Part shown: piece after piece, positions 1-9,085 of the stretch
Layout: each line of letters opens with the position of its first letter
How positions within the stretch are numbered: position 1 is the stretch's first letter
DNA from: Prochlorococcus sp. AG-409-B13
Lineage (GTDB): Bacteria; Cyanobacteriota; Cyanobacteriia; PCC-6307; Cyanobiaceae
Direction of reading: 5' to 3'
Length of the DNA: 42,345 nt
NCBI GenBank assembly: GCA_003216035.1
Contig: QCJM01000009.1
Coordinates: 1-42,345, forward strand
Translations under genes and position numbers: made by a program
Notes under the pieces: model-generated
Seen by the model: the letters and a program-made list of their open reading frames with translations, nothing else
Databases searched by the model: none
What the model was told of the DNA's origin: nothing

Positions 1-1
1 A

Positions 2-1867
2 CAGCTCAAAGCAATTCGATCTCATCTTCTACCTTTACTTAAGGTTCAACAGAACCACTTCAAAAAAGATTTAAAAAGTCAACTCAACGAAGAGCGCGTT
101 AAAATCTTGAACTATGAACAGCTGAACTCACGCCAAAGAGTTTGGATTGAGAATTATTTTAAGACTGCAATTTTTCCAGTTCTGACACCATTATCTGTTG
201 ATCCAGCACATCCGTTTCCCTTCGTTAGCAATTTAAGCTTAAATATTGCAGCACTAATTCTTGACCCTGAAAAAGAAGAGAAACAATTCGCGAGAGTCAA
301 GATCCCTAAAAAAACTTTAGGCAGGTTTGTTACTATCCCAACTGAATTAAGCAAAGAAAAAGTCGAGCCAATTCACTCAGCTATTCCAATTGAGCAAGTT
401 GTTGCCTTTAACTTGGGTCTACTTTTCCCAGGCATGGAAGTTGAAGAGCACTATCTATTTCGAGTAACTAGAGATGCAGATTTAGAGCTTAGAGACATTG
501 AAGCAGATGATCTGATGAGTGCCCTTGAACAAGGTTTACGAAAACGGCATCGAGGAGGAGAAGTAGTGAGACTTGAGGTCTCAGAAAAAATGCCTGCAGA
601 AATTCTCGCCTTATTAATGGAAGGCATGGATGTAAAGGCAGATGACTTATATCACGTTCAAGAACTAATAGGGCTAGATGATCTCCTTAGCCTAATGGCA
701 ATCAACATACCAAAACTAAAAAGTCCTCTTCACAATGGAATCACACCAAAAGCACTCTCCAGAAGCCAACTGGGGTTATTAGAAGACGGGTCCATCAAGC
801 AAGAAGAATTCGAAAGCATCTTTTCAGTTATTCGGCAAAAAGACCTGCTCCTGCACCACCCATATGATCTATTCGCAACCTCAGTAGAAGAATTTATCAA
901 TCAATCTGCTGATGATCCCTTAGTCATGGGAATCAAAATGACTCTATATCGTGTTTCTAAAGACTCACCTATCATCGCTGCCCTAATACGAGCTGCTGAA
1001 AATGGCAAAGAAGTAATGGCGCTCGTCGAGCTTAAAGCACGTTTCGATGAGGACAATAATATTCAATGGGCTCGCCACCTTGAACAATCAGGAGTACATG
1101 TCGTATATGGAGTTCTAGGCTTAAAAACTCACACAAAAATAGCTTTAGTTATTCGCAAAGAAAAATCTAGATTGACAAGCTACTTTCATATTGGAACAGG
1201 TAATTATAACTCCAAAACATCAAAGCTTTATACAGACCTCGGCTTGTTATCTGCCAATCCAGAGCTCGGTCAGGACCTAGTAGAACTATTCAACTACTTA
1301 ACTGGCTTTGCCAAGCAACAAAAATTTCGGAAACTATTAGTTGCACCAGTAACATTAAGAAAAGGCATGGAATCATTGATTCATCGTGAAATCAAACATG
1401 CAAAAAAAGGGAAAGCGGGAAAAATCAGAGCAAAAATGAACTCACTTGTAGATCCATCAATAGTCGACCTCTTGTACGAAGCTTCTTGTGCAGGTGTGCA
1501 AATTGAATTGGTTATACGTGGAATGTGTTGTCTTTATCCGGGACTTGCAGGAATAAGTGAGAACATTCGTGTAATTAGTATAATTGGACAGTTTTTAGAA
1601 CATTCAAGAATCTTCTGGTTTGGGAATGATGGACAACCAGAGGTATACATAGGTAGTGCTGACTGGATGAGACGAAACCTAGATAGACGAATCGAAGCAG
1701 TCACTCCTATAGATGAGCCACACCTAAAAAAACGACTAGAAAAACTTCTCGATCTCTATATAAACGACAACGGTAGAGCATGGGAGATGCAAAGTGATGG
1801 CACTTTTATCCAACGTCAACCTGACACCGAGGAGATATGCGTGCAAAGTAAATTAATCAATGGATGA
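2..1867 (+). CDS. ppk: Polyphosphate kinase (PPK1), 5' end cut by window
   Basis: PPK1 polymerises the gamma-phosphate of ATP into polyphosphate, usually at the membrane. The reading frame is open from the first complete codon at base 2, so the true start lies upstream. About 621 residues are visible against roughly 690 for the E. coli enzyme. Family signatures are seen in order: HPYDLFATSVEEF, the KTHTKIAL block whose His (codon 1130-1132) matches the phosphorylated histidine, IGTGNYN, GMCCLYPG, EHSRIFWFGN with the second conserved histidine, and SADWMRRNLDRRIE. A TTG at 107 is an internal Leu codon, not the start, because homologous sequence (QLKAIRSHLLPLLK) precedes it. A sigma-factor gene follows about 210 bp downstream on the same strand. 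Identity is secure. Confidence 0.96.
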   Translation, partial: QLKAIRSHLLPLLKVQQNHFKKDLKSQLNEERVKILNYEQLNSRQRVWIENYFKTAIFPVLTPLSVDPAHPFPFVSNLSLNIAALILDPEKEEKQFARVKIPKKTLGRFVTIPTELSKEKVEPIHSAIPIEQVVAFNLGLLFPGMEVEEHYLFRVTRDADLELRDIEADDLMSALEQGLRKRHRGGEVVRLEVSEKMPAEILALLMEGMDVKADDLYHVQELIGLDDLLSLMAINIPKLKSPLHNGITPKALSRSQLGLLEDGSIKQEEFESIFSVIRQKDLLLHHPYDLFATSVEEFINQSADDPLVMGIKMTLYRVSKDSPIIAALIRAAENGKEVMALVELKARFDEDNNIQWARHLEQSGVHVVYGVLGLKTHTKIALVIRKEKSRLTSYFHIGTGNYNSKTSKLYTDLGLLSANPELGQDLVELFNYLTGFAKQQKFRKLLVAPVTLRKGMESLIHREIKHAKKGKAGKIRAKMNSLVDPSIVDLLYEASCAGVQIELVIRGMCCLYPGLAGISENIRVISIIGQFLEHSRIFWFGNDGQPEVYIGSADWMRRNLDRRIEAVTPIDEPHLKKRLEKLLDLYINDNGRAWEMQSDGTFIQRQPDTEEICVQSKLING

Positions 1868-2080
1868 AGTTAAGCAATTTAAGAAAACAAAGTGGTATCA
1901 AGGACTTAAGACTATTCCAAACAAAAAATAATTGGCAATCCAAAATCATTGTGCTTTTTACTTATTGGAGAACGTTCACAGAATCTCCACATGAGCTACT
2001 GAAAGATTTCCGTTTTTCTCTGCCTACATTGCTCCATCAGTGCTAAATTCCGGCCAAAGATAATTTAGGAGGCCAGGGTG

Positions 2081-3106
2081 ATGGGGATCCCTCTGGAATC
2101 TGCAAAAGGAACTTCTGATACCCATTCAGAAGAACCAATTTTGCAGTCTGGTTTGCAACGAACCTCTAGCAAAGGAAGTCGCACAGGTCAAAACTCAAAA
2201 AGTCACCAGCGTTCAAGTGGCCGCTTAGGGACTGATGCAATTGGGTTCTACCTCAGCAGTATTGGACGAATTCCACTGCTGACAGCAGCTGAAGAAATAG
2301 AGCTGGCCCATCATGTTCAGTCCATGAAAGAGTTGTTAACCCTTCCAGAGGCGGAACATACTCCTCGTCAACGTCATCAAATTCGAATGGGGAAGCGCGC
2401 CCGCGATCGAATGATGGCAGCCAATTTAAGACTTGTAGTCAGTGTGGCTAAAAAATACCAAAATCAAGGACTAGAACTTCTTGATCTAGTACAAGAAGGT
2501 GCTATCGGTCTTGAACGTGCCGTAGACAAATTTGATCCTGCTATGGGATACAAATTCTCTACTTATGCCTACTGGTGGATCCGCCAAGGAATGACTAGGG
2601 CTATTGACAATAGTGCTCGAACTATACGGCTACCCATCCACATCAGTGAAAAGCTTTCTAAAATGAGACGTATTTCTCGAGAGCTTTCGCACCGTTTTGG
2701 TAGACAACCCAACCGTTTGGAATTAGCAAATGCAATGGGGATTGAGGCTAAAGATCTTGAAGATCTAATTGCTCAAAGTGCTCCCTGCTCATCGCTTGAT
2801 GCCCATGCAAGGGGAGAAGAAGATCGCAGCACACTCGGTGAACTTATACCAGATCCCAATTGCGACGAGCCGATGGAAGGCATGGATCGAAGTATTCAAA
2901 AAGAACACCTAGGGGGATGGTTGTCTCAACTCAATGAAAGAGAGCAAAAAATATTACGTTTGCGCTTTGGATTAGATGGGGAAGAGCCTTTAACACTGGC
3001 CGAAATTGGCCGCCAAATAAATGTTTCAAGAGAACGTGTAAGACAATTAGAAGCAAAAGCAATACTAAAATTAAGAGTGATGACCACTCATCAACAGGCA
3101 GCCTGA
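2081..3106 (+). CDS. Group 2 RNA polymerase sigma factor (RpoD-like)
   Basis: Sigma-70 family factor of about 341 residues. A disordered Ser/Thr/Gly-rich N-terminus of about 60 residues replaces region 1.1. Region 1.2 is DAIGFYLSSIGRIPLLT. Region 2 runs from NLRLVVSVAKKYQ through DLVQEGAIGLERAVDKFD to TYAYWWIRQGMTRAI. Region 3 starts at RTIRLPIHISEKL, and region 4 holds LRLRFGLDGEEPLTLAEIG and VSRERVRQLEAKAILKLR, the -35-binding helix-turn-helix. Lack of region 1.1 and the length suggest a group 2 (SigB/C/D-like) factor and not the primary SigA. Start: AGGAGG at 2067-2072 lies 8 bases before ATG 2081. A GTG at 2078 is in frame but only 5 bases away, so I prefer the ATG. Which group 2 member it is cannot be told here. 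Confidence 0.94.
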   Translation: MGIPLESAKGTSDTHSEEPILQSGLQRTSSKGSRTGQNSKSHQRSSGRLGTDAIGFYLSSIGRIPLLTAAEEIELAHHVQSMKELLTLPEAEHTPRQRHQIRMGKRARDRMMAANLRLVVSVAKKYQNQGLELLDLVQEGAIGLERAVDKFDPAMGYKFSTYAYWWIRQGMTRAIDNSARTIRLPIHISEKLSKMRRISRELSHRFGRQPNRLELANAMGIEAKDLEDLIAQSAPCSSLDAHARGEEDRSTLGELIPDPNCDEPMEGMDRSIQKEHLGGWLSQLNEREQKILRLRFGLDGEEPLTLAEIGRQINVSRERVRQLEAKAILKLRVMTTHQQAA

Positions 3107-3114
3107 GTCAAAGG

Positions 3115-3768
3115 TTGGCACACGTCAACTCAGTATTAGTAGTTACGGGTTGGATTGCCCTTGTTATTGTGCTTGCCTTAATTTGTAAACAACGTTTTCC
3201 TGCTAAAAAAGAGTTAAGTCGCAAAATCATTCATATAGGTACAGGTCCTGTCATCCCATTAGCATGGTGGCTCAATCTTTCTAAAGAAATAGTAATCCCA
3301 GTCTCAATCGTTATAACCATTGCTCTTCTAATCAATTATCACATCAAATTACTACCTGTAATTGAAGAAGTACAACGACAAAGTTACGGCACAATTGCAT
3401 ATGGAGTAAGTATTACTTTGTTATTTATTTTATTCTGGCCTAACAAAGCTGCAGCGGTTACTGCAGGTGTACTGATGATGGCATTTGGAGACGGCCTTGC
3501 TGGGTTAATAGGTCGACAAATAAAGTCACCCAGCTGGAAGATCTGGGGACAGACAAAATCAATTGCAGGAACAGCAACCATGGCAATAACAGGGCTCATA
3601 ATTCTCACGTTATTATCAAAAGTGATCGGCTTGCCTATTTATCCACTCAAGATCATTTACGTAACCTTTTTAGCCGTAGGTCTTGAACAAATTAGTTTTT
3701 GGGGGATTGATAACCTCACTGTGCCTATTGGAGTTGCCTATGCCTGGCAATGGATTATCAATATTTAA
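3115..3768 (+). CDS. Phytol kinase / dolichol kinase family membrane protein (VTE5-like)
   Basis: 217-residue integral membrane protein with about six hydrophobic segments. Members of this CTP-dependent kinase family (plant VTE5, yeast SEC59) phosphorylate phytol or dolichol. In cyanobacteria phytol kinase returns phytol released from chlorophyll to tocopherol or chlorophyll synthesis. Visible signatures are KKELSRKIIHIGTGPVIPL near residues 30-48, MMAFGDGLAGLIGRQI, WGQTKSIAGTATM, and the C-terminal ISFWGIDNLTVPIG (family D-N-x-T-V-P). The start is TTG 3115, 8 bases after the sigma-factor stop. No ATG is available near the N-terminus and the family length fits this start, so it is probably cotranscribed with the sigma factor. 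Phytol as substrate is inferred from family and host; a different isoprenoid alcohol is possible. Confidence 0.85.
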   Translation: MAHVNSVLVVTGWIALVIVLALICKQRFPAKKELSRKIIHIGTGPVIPLAWWLNLSKEIVIPVSIVITIALLINYHIKLLPVIEEVQRQSYGTIAYGVSITLLFILFWPNKAAAVTAGVLMMAFGDGLAGLIGRQIKSPSWKIWGQTKSIAGTATMAITGLIILTLLSKVIGLPIYPLKIIYVTFLAVGLEQISFWGIDNLTVPIGVAYAWQWIINI

Positions 3769-3787
3769 ATTCATAGTTCACAAAAAG

Positions 3788-4843
3788 CTATTTAGGCATA
3801 TGTTTTACAGCCATAGCTAAATCTCCTAACAGAGCTCCAGTTGTTGCCATGTCTATACATGCATCAGTAATACTTTGCCCATAAACAAGGTTAGATAAGT
3901 CTGTAGATAGCTTCTGATTACCCTCAACAAGATGACTTTCTAACATCACTCCCATAACATATTTAGAACCCTCACTAACTTGACGCGCAACCGCCTGCAA
4001 AACATTCGTTTGTCGCCGAAAATCCTTATTAGAGTTTCCATGACTACAGTCAACCATTAAACGTTCACCCAATCCTGCCTGCGCAAGTTCCCTGGCAACT
4101 CCAGTAACTGCTTGAACATGGTAATTAGTACCAGCCTTGCCACCACGTAAAACAAGATGCCCATCGGGATTGCCCGTTGTACTAACAATCGAAGCATGAC
4201 CATCCCGATTAATTCCAAGAAAATGATGAGGTCTAGAAGCTGCCTGCATTGCATTAATTGCAATAGTGGCAGTGCCATCAGTACCGTTCTTATATCCAAT
4301 AGGCATAGACAAACCAGAAGCCATTTCCCGATGGGTTTGACTTTCAGTGGTTCTTGCACCAATTGCAGTCCAGCTAATTAAATCAGCTATATATTGAGGG
4401 ACAACAGGATCAAGCAATTCTGTAGCCGCGGGCATACCCTCACGTGCCAAATCCAACAACAATGATCGAGCACGACGAAGGCCAGTATTAATGTCATAAG
4501 TACCATCAAGATGAGGGTCATTAATTAGCCCTTTCCAGCCAACTGTGGTGCGAGGTTTCTCAAAATAAACCCGCATAACCACTTCCAGTTGGTCTGCATA
4601 CTGTTCACGCAAAGGTTGCAGCTGAGATGCATAGTCCTTTGCGGCATCCACATCATGAACTGAACAAGGTCCAACAATTACCAGCAACCGATCGTCTTTA
4701 CCTTGCAGTATTAATTGAATGCTCTTTCTTGTTGCATCAACTGTTTTCGCAGCTTTGCTATCAATAGGTAGATCCTGATGAAGTACAGCAGGAGGAACCA
4801 AAGGGCGGGTATCCACCACATGGAGGTCTGAGGTGGTAGTCAT
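3788..4843 (-). CDS. aroG: 3-deoxy-7-phosphoheptulonate (DAHP) synthase, class I
   Basis: First enzyme of the shikimate pathway: condenses phosphoenolpyruvate and erythrose 4-phosphate. About 351 residues, like E. coli AroF/G/H (about 350). Signatures: VIVGPCSVHD, the KPRTTVGWKGLINDPHLDG active-site block, GARTTESQTHREMASGLS, GYKNGTDG, RGGKAGTNYH and VDCSHGNSNKDF. The frame extends to ATGATG at 4856-4861. I place the start at ATG 4843 (MTTTSDLH...) because homologues I recall begin this way, though the GGAG there is only 2 bases from the ATG, so 4861 stays possible. It is convergent with the phytol kinase gene (19-bp gap) and divergent from acnB (intergenic about 130 bp). Which of the AroF/G/H feedback types it is cannot be told; the symbol marks the family. 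Confidence 0.95.
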   Translation of the reverse strand: MTTTSDLHVVDTRPLVPPAVLHQDLPIDSKAAKTVDATRKSIQLILQGKDDRLLVIVGPCSVHDVDAAKDYASQLQPLREQYADQLEVVMRVYFEKPRTTVGWKGLINDPHLDGTYDINTGLRRARSLLLDLAREGMPAATELLDPVVPQYIADLISWTAIGARTTESQTHREMASGLSMPIGYKNGTDGTATIAINAMQAASRPHHFLGINRDGHASIVSTTGNPDGHLVLRGGKAGTNYHVQAVTGVARELAQAGLGERLMVDCSHGNSNKDFRRQTNVLQAVARQVSEGSKYVMGVMLESHLVEGNQKLSTDLSNLVYGQSITDACIDMATTGALLGDLAMAVKHMPK

Positions 4844-4987
4844 TTCTCCCTTTTTCATCATTACCTAAGCTAAAGAAACTACAAGGTCAAAGCATCACTC
4901 ACTTGCATTTCAGCAAACTTCTCAACTACTCATGAGAAGGTAGTCCATAACAATGCAAATCTTTGCCCACTTTTAGGAGTCTCACGA

Positions 4988-7588
4988 ATGCTGAGTGCTT
5001 ATCGCCAACTCGCCAAAGAACGAGCAGTACTAGGAATTCCCCCACTCCCACTCGATGCCAATCAAACCCAAGCTCTCACATTGCTACTGGAACAACCAAC
5101 TAAAGGAGAAGAAAAAGAACTGCTATACCTTCTGCGTGAGCGTATTCCACCGGGAGTTGATCAAGCTGCATATGTCAAGGCAAGTTGGCTAAGTGCAATC
5201 GCACAAGGAACCTCCAAAAGCCCTGTCATAACCCCGAAAGAAGCCACATATCTACTAGGGACAATGGTGGGTGGATACAACGTATCTGCACTGATTGAAT
5301 TGCTTAAAAACAATGATGGAGCTTTGGCTAATTGTGCAGCAAAAGCATTAAGTCACACGCTGCTTGTCTATGACGCAGTCAACGAAATCATGGAGCTTAG
5401 CGAAAAAAACTTTTATGCAAAAACAGTAGTAGAAAACTGGGCTGCTGCTGAATGGTTTACCTCTAAACCCTCACTAGAAAGCGAAATAACAGTAACTGTC
5501 TTCAAAGTAGAGGGTGAAACAAATACAGATGATCTGTCTCCTGCTACTCATGCAACTACGCGACCTGATATTCCTCTACATGCTTTAGCAATGCTTGAAA
5601 CACGTGACCCCAATGGACTAAAAACACTTGATAATTTAAAGCAGAAAAAACATCAAGTTGCATACGTCGGTGATGTAGTTGGAACTGGAAGCTCTCGAAA
5701 ATCAGCGATTAATTCAGTGCTCTGGCATATAGGGCAAGACATACCATTTGTGCCCAACAAAAAATCAGGTGGAGTAATTATTGGTGGAAAGATTGCCCCC
5801 ATTTTCTTTAATACCGCTGAAGATTCAGGCGCACTAGCTATTGAATGTGATGTAAGTAATTTACACACTGGTGATGTAATCACAATCCGACCACATCAAG
5901 GGACTATTGAAAGAGCAATTGGAGAAGCTAACGCTGGAGAAATTATTACTCACTTCGAACTAAAGCCCATCACCGTCTGTGATGAAATCCAAGCTGGGGG
6001 AAGAATTCCACTAATGATCGGGAGAGCCCTTACAGACAAAGTGCGTTCAAGACTCGGATTATCTCCCTCAAACGTATTCATTAGGCCAGGAGAAATCATT
6101 AATAGTAAAAATGGCTTTACCCAAGCTCAAAAAATAGTTGGTCGTGCATGTGGACTCGAAGGAGTGAGGCCTGGCACAAGCTGCGAACCACTAATGACAA
6201 CAGTCGGCAGTCAAGACACGACAGGTCCAATGACTAGAGACGAAATGAAAGAGCTGGCATGCCTTGGTTTTTCAGCAGATTTAGTAATGCAAAGCTTTTG
6301 CCATACTGCTGCTTATCCAAAACCTGTAGATTTAAAAACGCACAAAGAATTACCAGATTTCTTTTCTGAGCGAGGCGGAGTAGCGCTGCGCCCAGGTGAC
6401 GGAATAATTCATAGTTGGCTCAATAGAATGCTCTTACCCGACACGGTTGGTACAGGTGGAGATAGCCATACACGATTCCCTCTAGGAATTTCATTTCCTG
6501 GCGGATCTGGAGTAGTTGCATTTGCTGCAGCAATAGGGGCCATGCCACTTGACATGCCCGAATCTGTACTGGTTAGGTTCAGTGGAGCTCTACAACAAGG
6601 GATAACACTTAGAGACGTAGTCAATGCAATCCCATGGATGGCAATCCAAAAAGGACTGCTGACTATAGACAAAGCCAACAAAAAAAATATTTTCAATGGA
6701 AGAATAATGGAAATCGAAGGATTACCAGACCTAAAACTTGAACAAGCTTTTGAACTAACTGATGCCAGCGCAGAACGCTCTTGCGCTGGATGTAGCATTA
6801 AACTGTCAGAAAATACTGTAACTGAATATCTAGAAAGCAATATTGCACTATTAAAAAATATGATTGCTCGAGGGTATAAGGATTACCACACGTTAAGCAG
6901 GCGTATCAAAGCTATGGAAAAATGGCTTGCAAATCCAAAGTTAATTAAGGCAGATCAGGATGCGAGCTATAGCGAAATAATAGATATCAACCTGGATGAA
7001 TTAAATGAACCTATACTAGCCTGCCCAAATGATCCAGACAATGTGAAATTACTGAGTGAAGTGGCAGGTGAATCTGTGCAAGAAGTATTCATTGGCTCCT
7101 GCATGACCAATATTGGTCACTATCGAGCAGCTGCAAAAATTCTAAAAGATACTGGGACCAATAAAGCTAGGCTTTGGGTTTGCCCCCCAACAAGAATGGA
7201 CGAAGACGTACTAAAAAAAGAAGGTTATTACAAAATCTTTGAAGATGCTGGTAGTCGCATGGAAATGCCAGGTTGCTCGCTCTGCATGGGCAATCAAGCC
7301 AGAGTAGAAGACAACACAACCGTCTTCTCAACCAGTACTCGTAATTTCAACAATCGATTAGGCAAAGGTGCGCAGGTCTATCTTGGAAGTGCCGAGCTTG
7401 CAGCGGTTTGTGCACAGTTAGGGCGTATCCCTACCCAAGTTGAATATCAATCGATTGCAGCAGAAAAAATCTCTCCTCTATCTAATGAAATTTATCGCTA
7501 TCTTAATTTCAATAAAATTGAAGGTTTTGAAGAAGAAGGTAGAGTGATTAGTCATGAGAAACAAGATAAAATACTCTCCAACTTTTAA
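4988..7588 (+). CDS. acnB: Aconitate hydratase B
   Basis: Interconverts citrate and isocitrate using a [4Fe-4S] cluster; in cyanobacteria it feeds 2-oxoglutarate synthesis for nitrogen assimilation. 866 residues, essentially the length of E. coli AcnB (865). The N-terminal HEAT-like region (about 1-160) is followed by the swivel domain (about 170-370, GDVVGTGSSRKSAINSVLWHIG) and the catalytic domains. Cluster ligands are visible as the Cys in GSCMTNIGHYR and the pair in PGCSLCMGNQAR. The substrate-contact blocks GGDSHTRFPLGISFPGGSG and SAERSCAGCSIKLSENT are also intact. Start: ATG 4988, with TAGGAG about 9 bases upstream. It stands divergent from the DAHP synthase gene. Confidence 0.98.
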   Translation: MLSAYRQLAKERAVLGIPPLPLDANQTQALTLLLEQPTKGEEKELLYLLRERIPPGVDQAAYVKASWLSAIAQGTSKSPVITPKEATYLLGTMVGGYNVSALIELLKNNDGALANCAAKALSHTLLVYDAVNEIMELSEKNFYAKTVVENWAAAEWFTSKPSLESEITVTVFKVEGETNTDDLSPATHATTRPDIPLHALAMLETRDPNGLKTLDNLKQKKHQVAYVGDVVGTGSSRKSAINSVLWHIGQDIPFVPNKKSGGVIIGGKIAPIFFNTAEDSGALAIECDVSNLHTGDVITIRPHQGTIERAIGEANAGEIITHFELKPITVCDEIQAGGRIPLMIGRALTDKVRSRLGLSPSNVFIRPGEIINSKNGFTQAQKIVGRACGLEGVRPGTSCEPLMTTVGSQDTTGPMTRDEMKELACLGFSADLVMQSFCHTAAYPKPVDLKTHKELPDFFSERGGVALRPGDGIIHSWLNRMLLPDTVGTGGDSHTRFPLGISFPGGSGVVAFAAAIGAMPLDMPESVLVRFSGALQQGITLRDVVNAIPWMAIQKGLLTIDKANKKNIFNGRIMEIEGLPDLKLEQAFELTDASAERSCAGCSIKLSENTVTEYLESNIALLKNMIARGYKDYHTLSRRIKAMEKWLANPKLIKADQDASYSEIIDINLDELNEPILACPNDPDNVKLLSEVAGESVQEVFIGSCMTNIGHYRAAAKILKDTGTNKARLWVCPPTRMDEDVLKKEGYYKIFEDAGSRMEMPGCSLCMGNQARVEDNTTVFSTSTRNFNNRLGKGAQVYLGSAELAAVCAQLGRIPTQVEYQSIAAEKISPLSNEIYRYLNFNKIEGFEEEGRVISHEKQDKILSNF

Positions 7589-7638
7589 ATGCTTTTTCAA
7601 GCAATAATTTACCCTTAAACAATCTTAGTAATGCAAGC

Positions 7639-8991
7639 ATGAATTTTAAAAAGCTCTTCGAACAGCGTTGGTTAAGAGTGGTTTTAGTCTTGACACTTAC
7701 CGCTCTAGGTGCAGCAACAACAGGAGTATTGTTTAAAGCTGGCATTCACTTACTTGATGAGTCAAGATTAAACTTATTAAAGCATGTTCCTGCATGGATA
7801 GTCTTACCAATACTAGGTGGAATAGGTGGCTATATATCAAGCATATTGATCTCAAAAATAGCACCAACAGCAAGAGGCTCTGGAGTTAGTCACATCATGG
7901 CTTTTCTTCGGCATCACAATGTGCCAATGGGATTAAAAGTAGGAATAGTAAAGCTAATTTCAGGAATAATAGCTATTGGTAGTGGGTTCCCCTTAGGTCC
8001 TGAAGGGCCTTCTGTGCAAATGGGGGGATCGGTTGCATGGAAAATGGCGCAATGGCTTAAAGCACCGGTATCGTTTCGTCGAGTAATCGTTGCCGCTGGA
8101 GGGGGAGCTGGCTTAGCAGCCATCTTTAGTGCACCCATAGGAGGCTTCATTTACACAATTGAAGAACTCTTAAATTCAGCAAGGCCAATAGTTCTACTAT
8201 TAGTCGTTGTCACAACCTTTTTAGCTGACACTTGGGCGGATATTCTGCAGAGTCTAGGCCTTGATCCGAAAGCAACTGGCTTTGATTTTATCAAAGGATT
8301 TCAAGTAGAGCGTGCATACAATCTAAATGTACAATTTCTACCAATTGATCTCATTTATCTCCTGCTTCTAGGAGTAATTATTGGAGTGTTAGGAGAGCTT
8401 TATTGTAGATATGTTTTAACTATGCAAGCCCAAGGAAGTAAATGGTTTAAGAATCAATTAGTGCTGCGAATGGTGCTTTGTGGAGTTTTACTGGGAGCAA
8501 TGTATTCATGCCTACCAGAAGAATTTCATCATTTAGGCAAACTACAAGAAGCAATTGTTTCAGGTGACACAAATATCTCACTAGCTGTTGCAACCTTTTG
8601 CATATTATTTCTCACTACAGGATTAGCTGCAGCCTCTGGTGCGCCTGGAGGATTATTTTATCCAATGATTACCTTAGGAGGATGCATAGGATTAGCTTGC
8701 AGTGGCTGGATAGAAGGAATAACTGGTTATGCACCAAGTACATATATCTTCGCAGGAATGGGAGCTTTTGTTGCAGCGTGTTCACATACACCAATCACTG
8801 CGATGTTCTTGGCATTTGCACTAACAAAAAACCTACTAATTCTTAAGCCCATACTGGTATGTTGTATAACTAGCTTTCTAGTTGCACGTATTTTTAGTGA
8901 GCAGTCCATTTATGAACGACAAATCATTATGGAGGGAGCCGAAGAAAAGGCAATGCAGAACAAAATAGAAATGATTACAAAAGTGTATTAA
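7639..8991 (+). CDS. ClC-family chloride channel / Cl-/H+ antiporter
   Basis: Polytopic ClC protein of 450 residues with about ten or more hydrophobic helices, without a cytoplasmic CBS pair. Selectivity-filter motifs are seen in order: GSGFPLGPEGPSVQMGG (gating Glu in GPEGP), GGGAGLAAIFSAPIGGFIYTIEEL, SGAPGGLFYPMITLGG (GxFxP type) and a Tyr in SIYERQI where the family has its central anion-coordinating Tyr. The first motif keeps the external gating glutamate, and IEEL keeps the glutamate that aligns with the internal proton glutamate of E. coli ClcA. Both support an exchanger over a pure channel. Start ATG 7639 lies 50 bp after acnB. The physiological role (ion or pH homeostasis) is inferred. 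Confidence 0.92.
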   Translation: MNFKKLFEQRWLRVVLVLTLTALGAATTGVLFKAGIHLLDESRLNLLKHVPAWIVLPILGGIGGYISSILISKIAPTARGSGVSHIMAFLRHHNVPMGLKVGIVKLISGIIAIGSGFPLGPEGPSVQMGGSVAWKMAQWLKAPVSFRRVIVAAGGGAGLAAIFSAPIGGFIYTIEELLNSARPIVLLLVVVTTFLADTWADILQSLGLDPKATGFDFIKGFQVERAYNLNVQFLPIDLIYLLLLGVIIGVLGELYCRYVLTMQAQGSKWFKNQLVLRMVLCGVLLGAMYSCLPEEFHHLGKLQEAIVSGDTNISLAVATFCILFLTTGLAAASGAPGGLFYPMITLGGCIGLACSGWIEGITGYAPSTYIFAGMGAFVAACSHTPITAMFLAFALTKNLLILKPILVCCITSFLVARIFSEQSIYERQIIMEGAEEKAMQNKIEMITKVY

Positions 8992-9085
8992 GCTATGAAA
9001 TGAATAAACTAAATTCAGACTTGAACATTAACCTTCAACTAACAAACCAACACTGAAACAAGAAACCCTATTATTTAAGCCTTCT

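Noticed and set aside
1864-2046. 60-codon ORF overlapping the ppk stop as ATGA
   Set aside because: The coupling geometry is tempting, but the product has no recognisable domain or hydrophobic pattern, and the stretch is the likely promoter/leader region of the sigma-factor gene. Not enough support.
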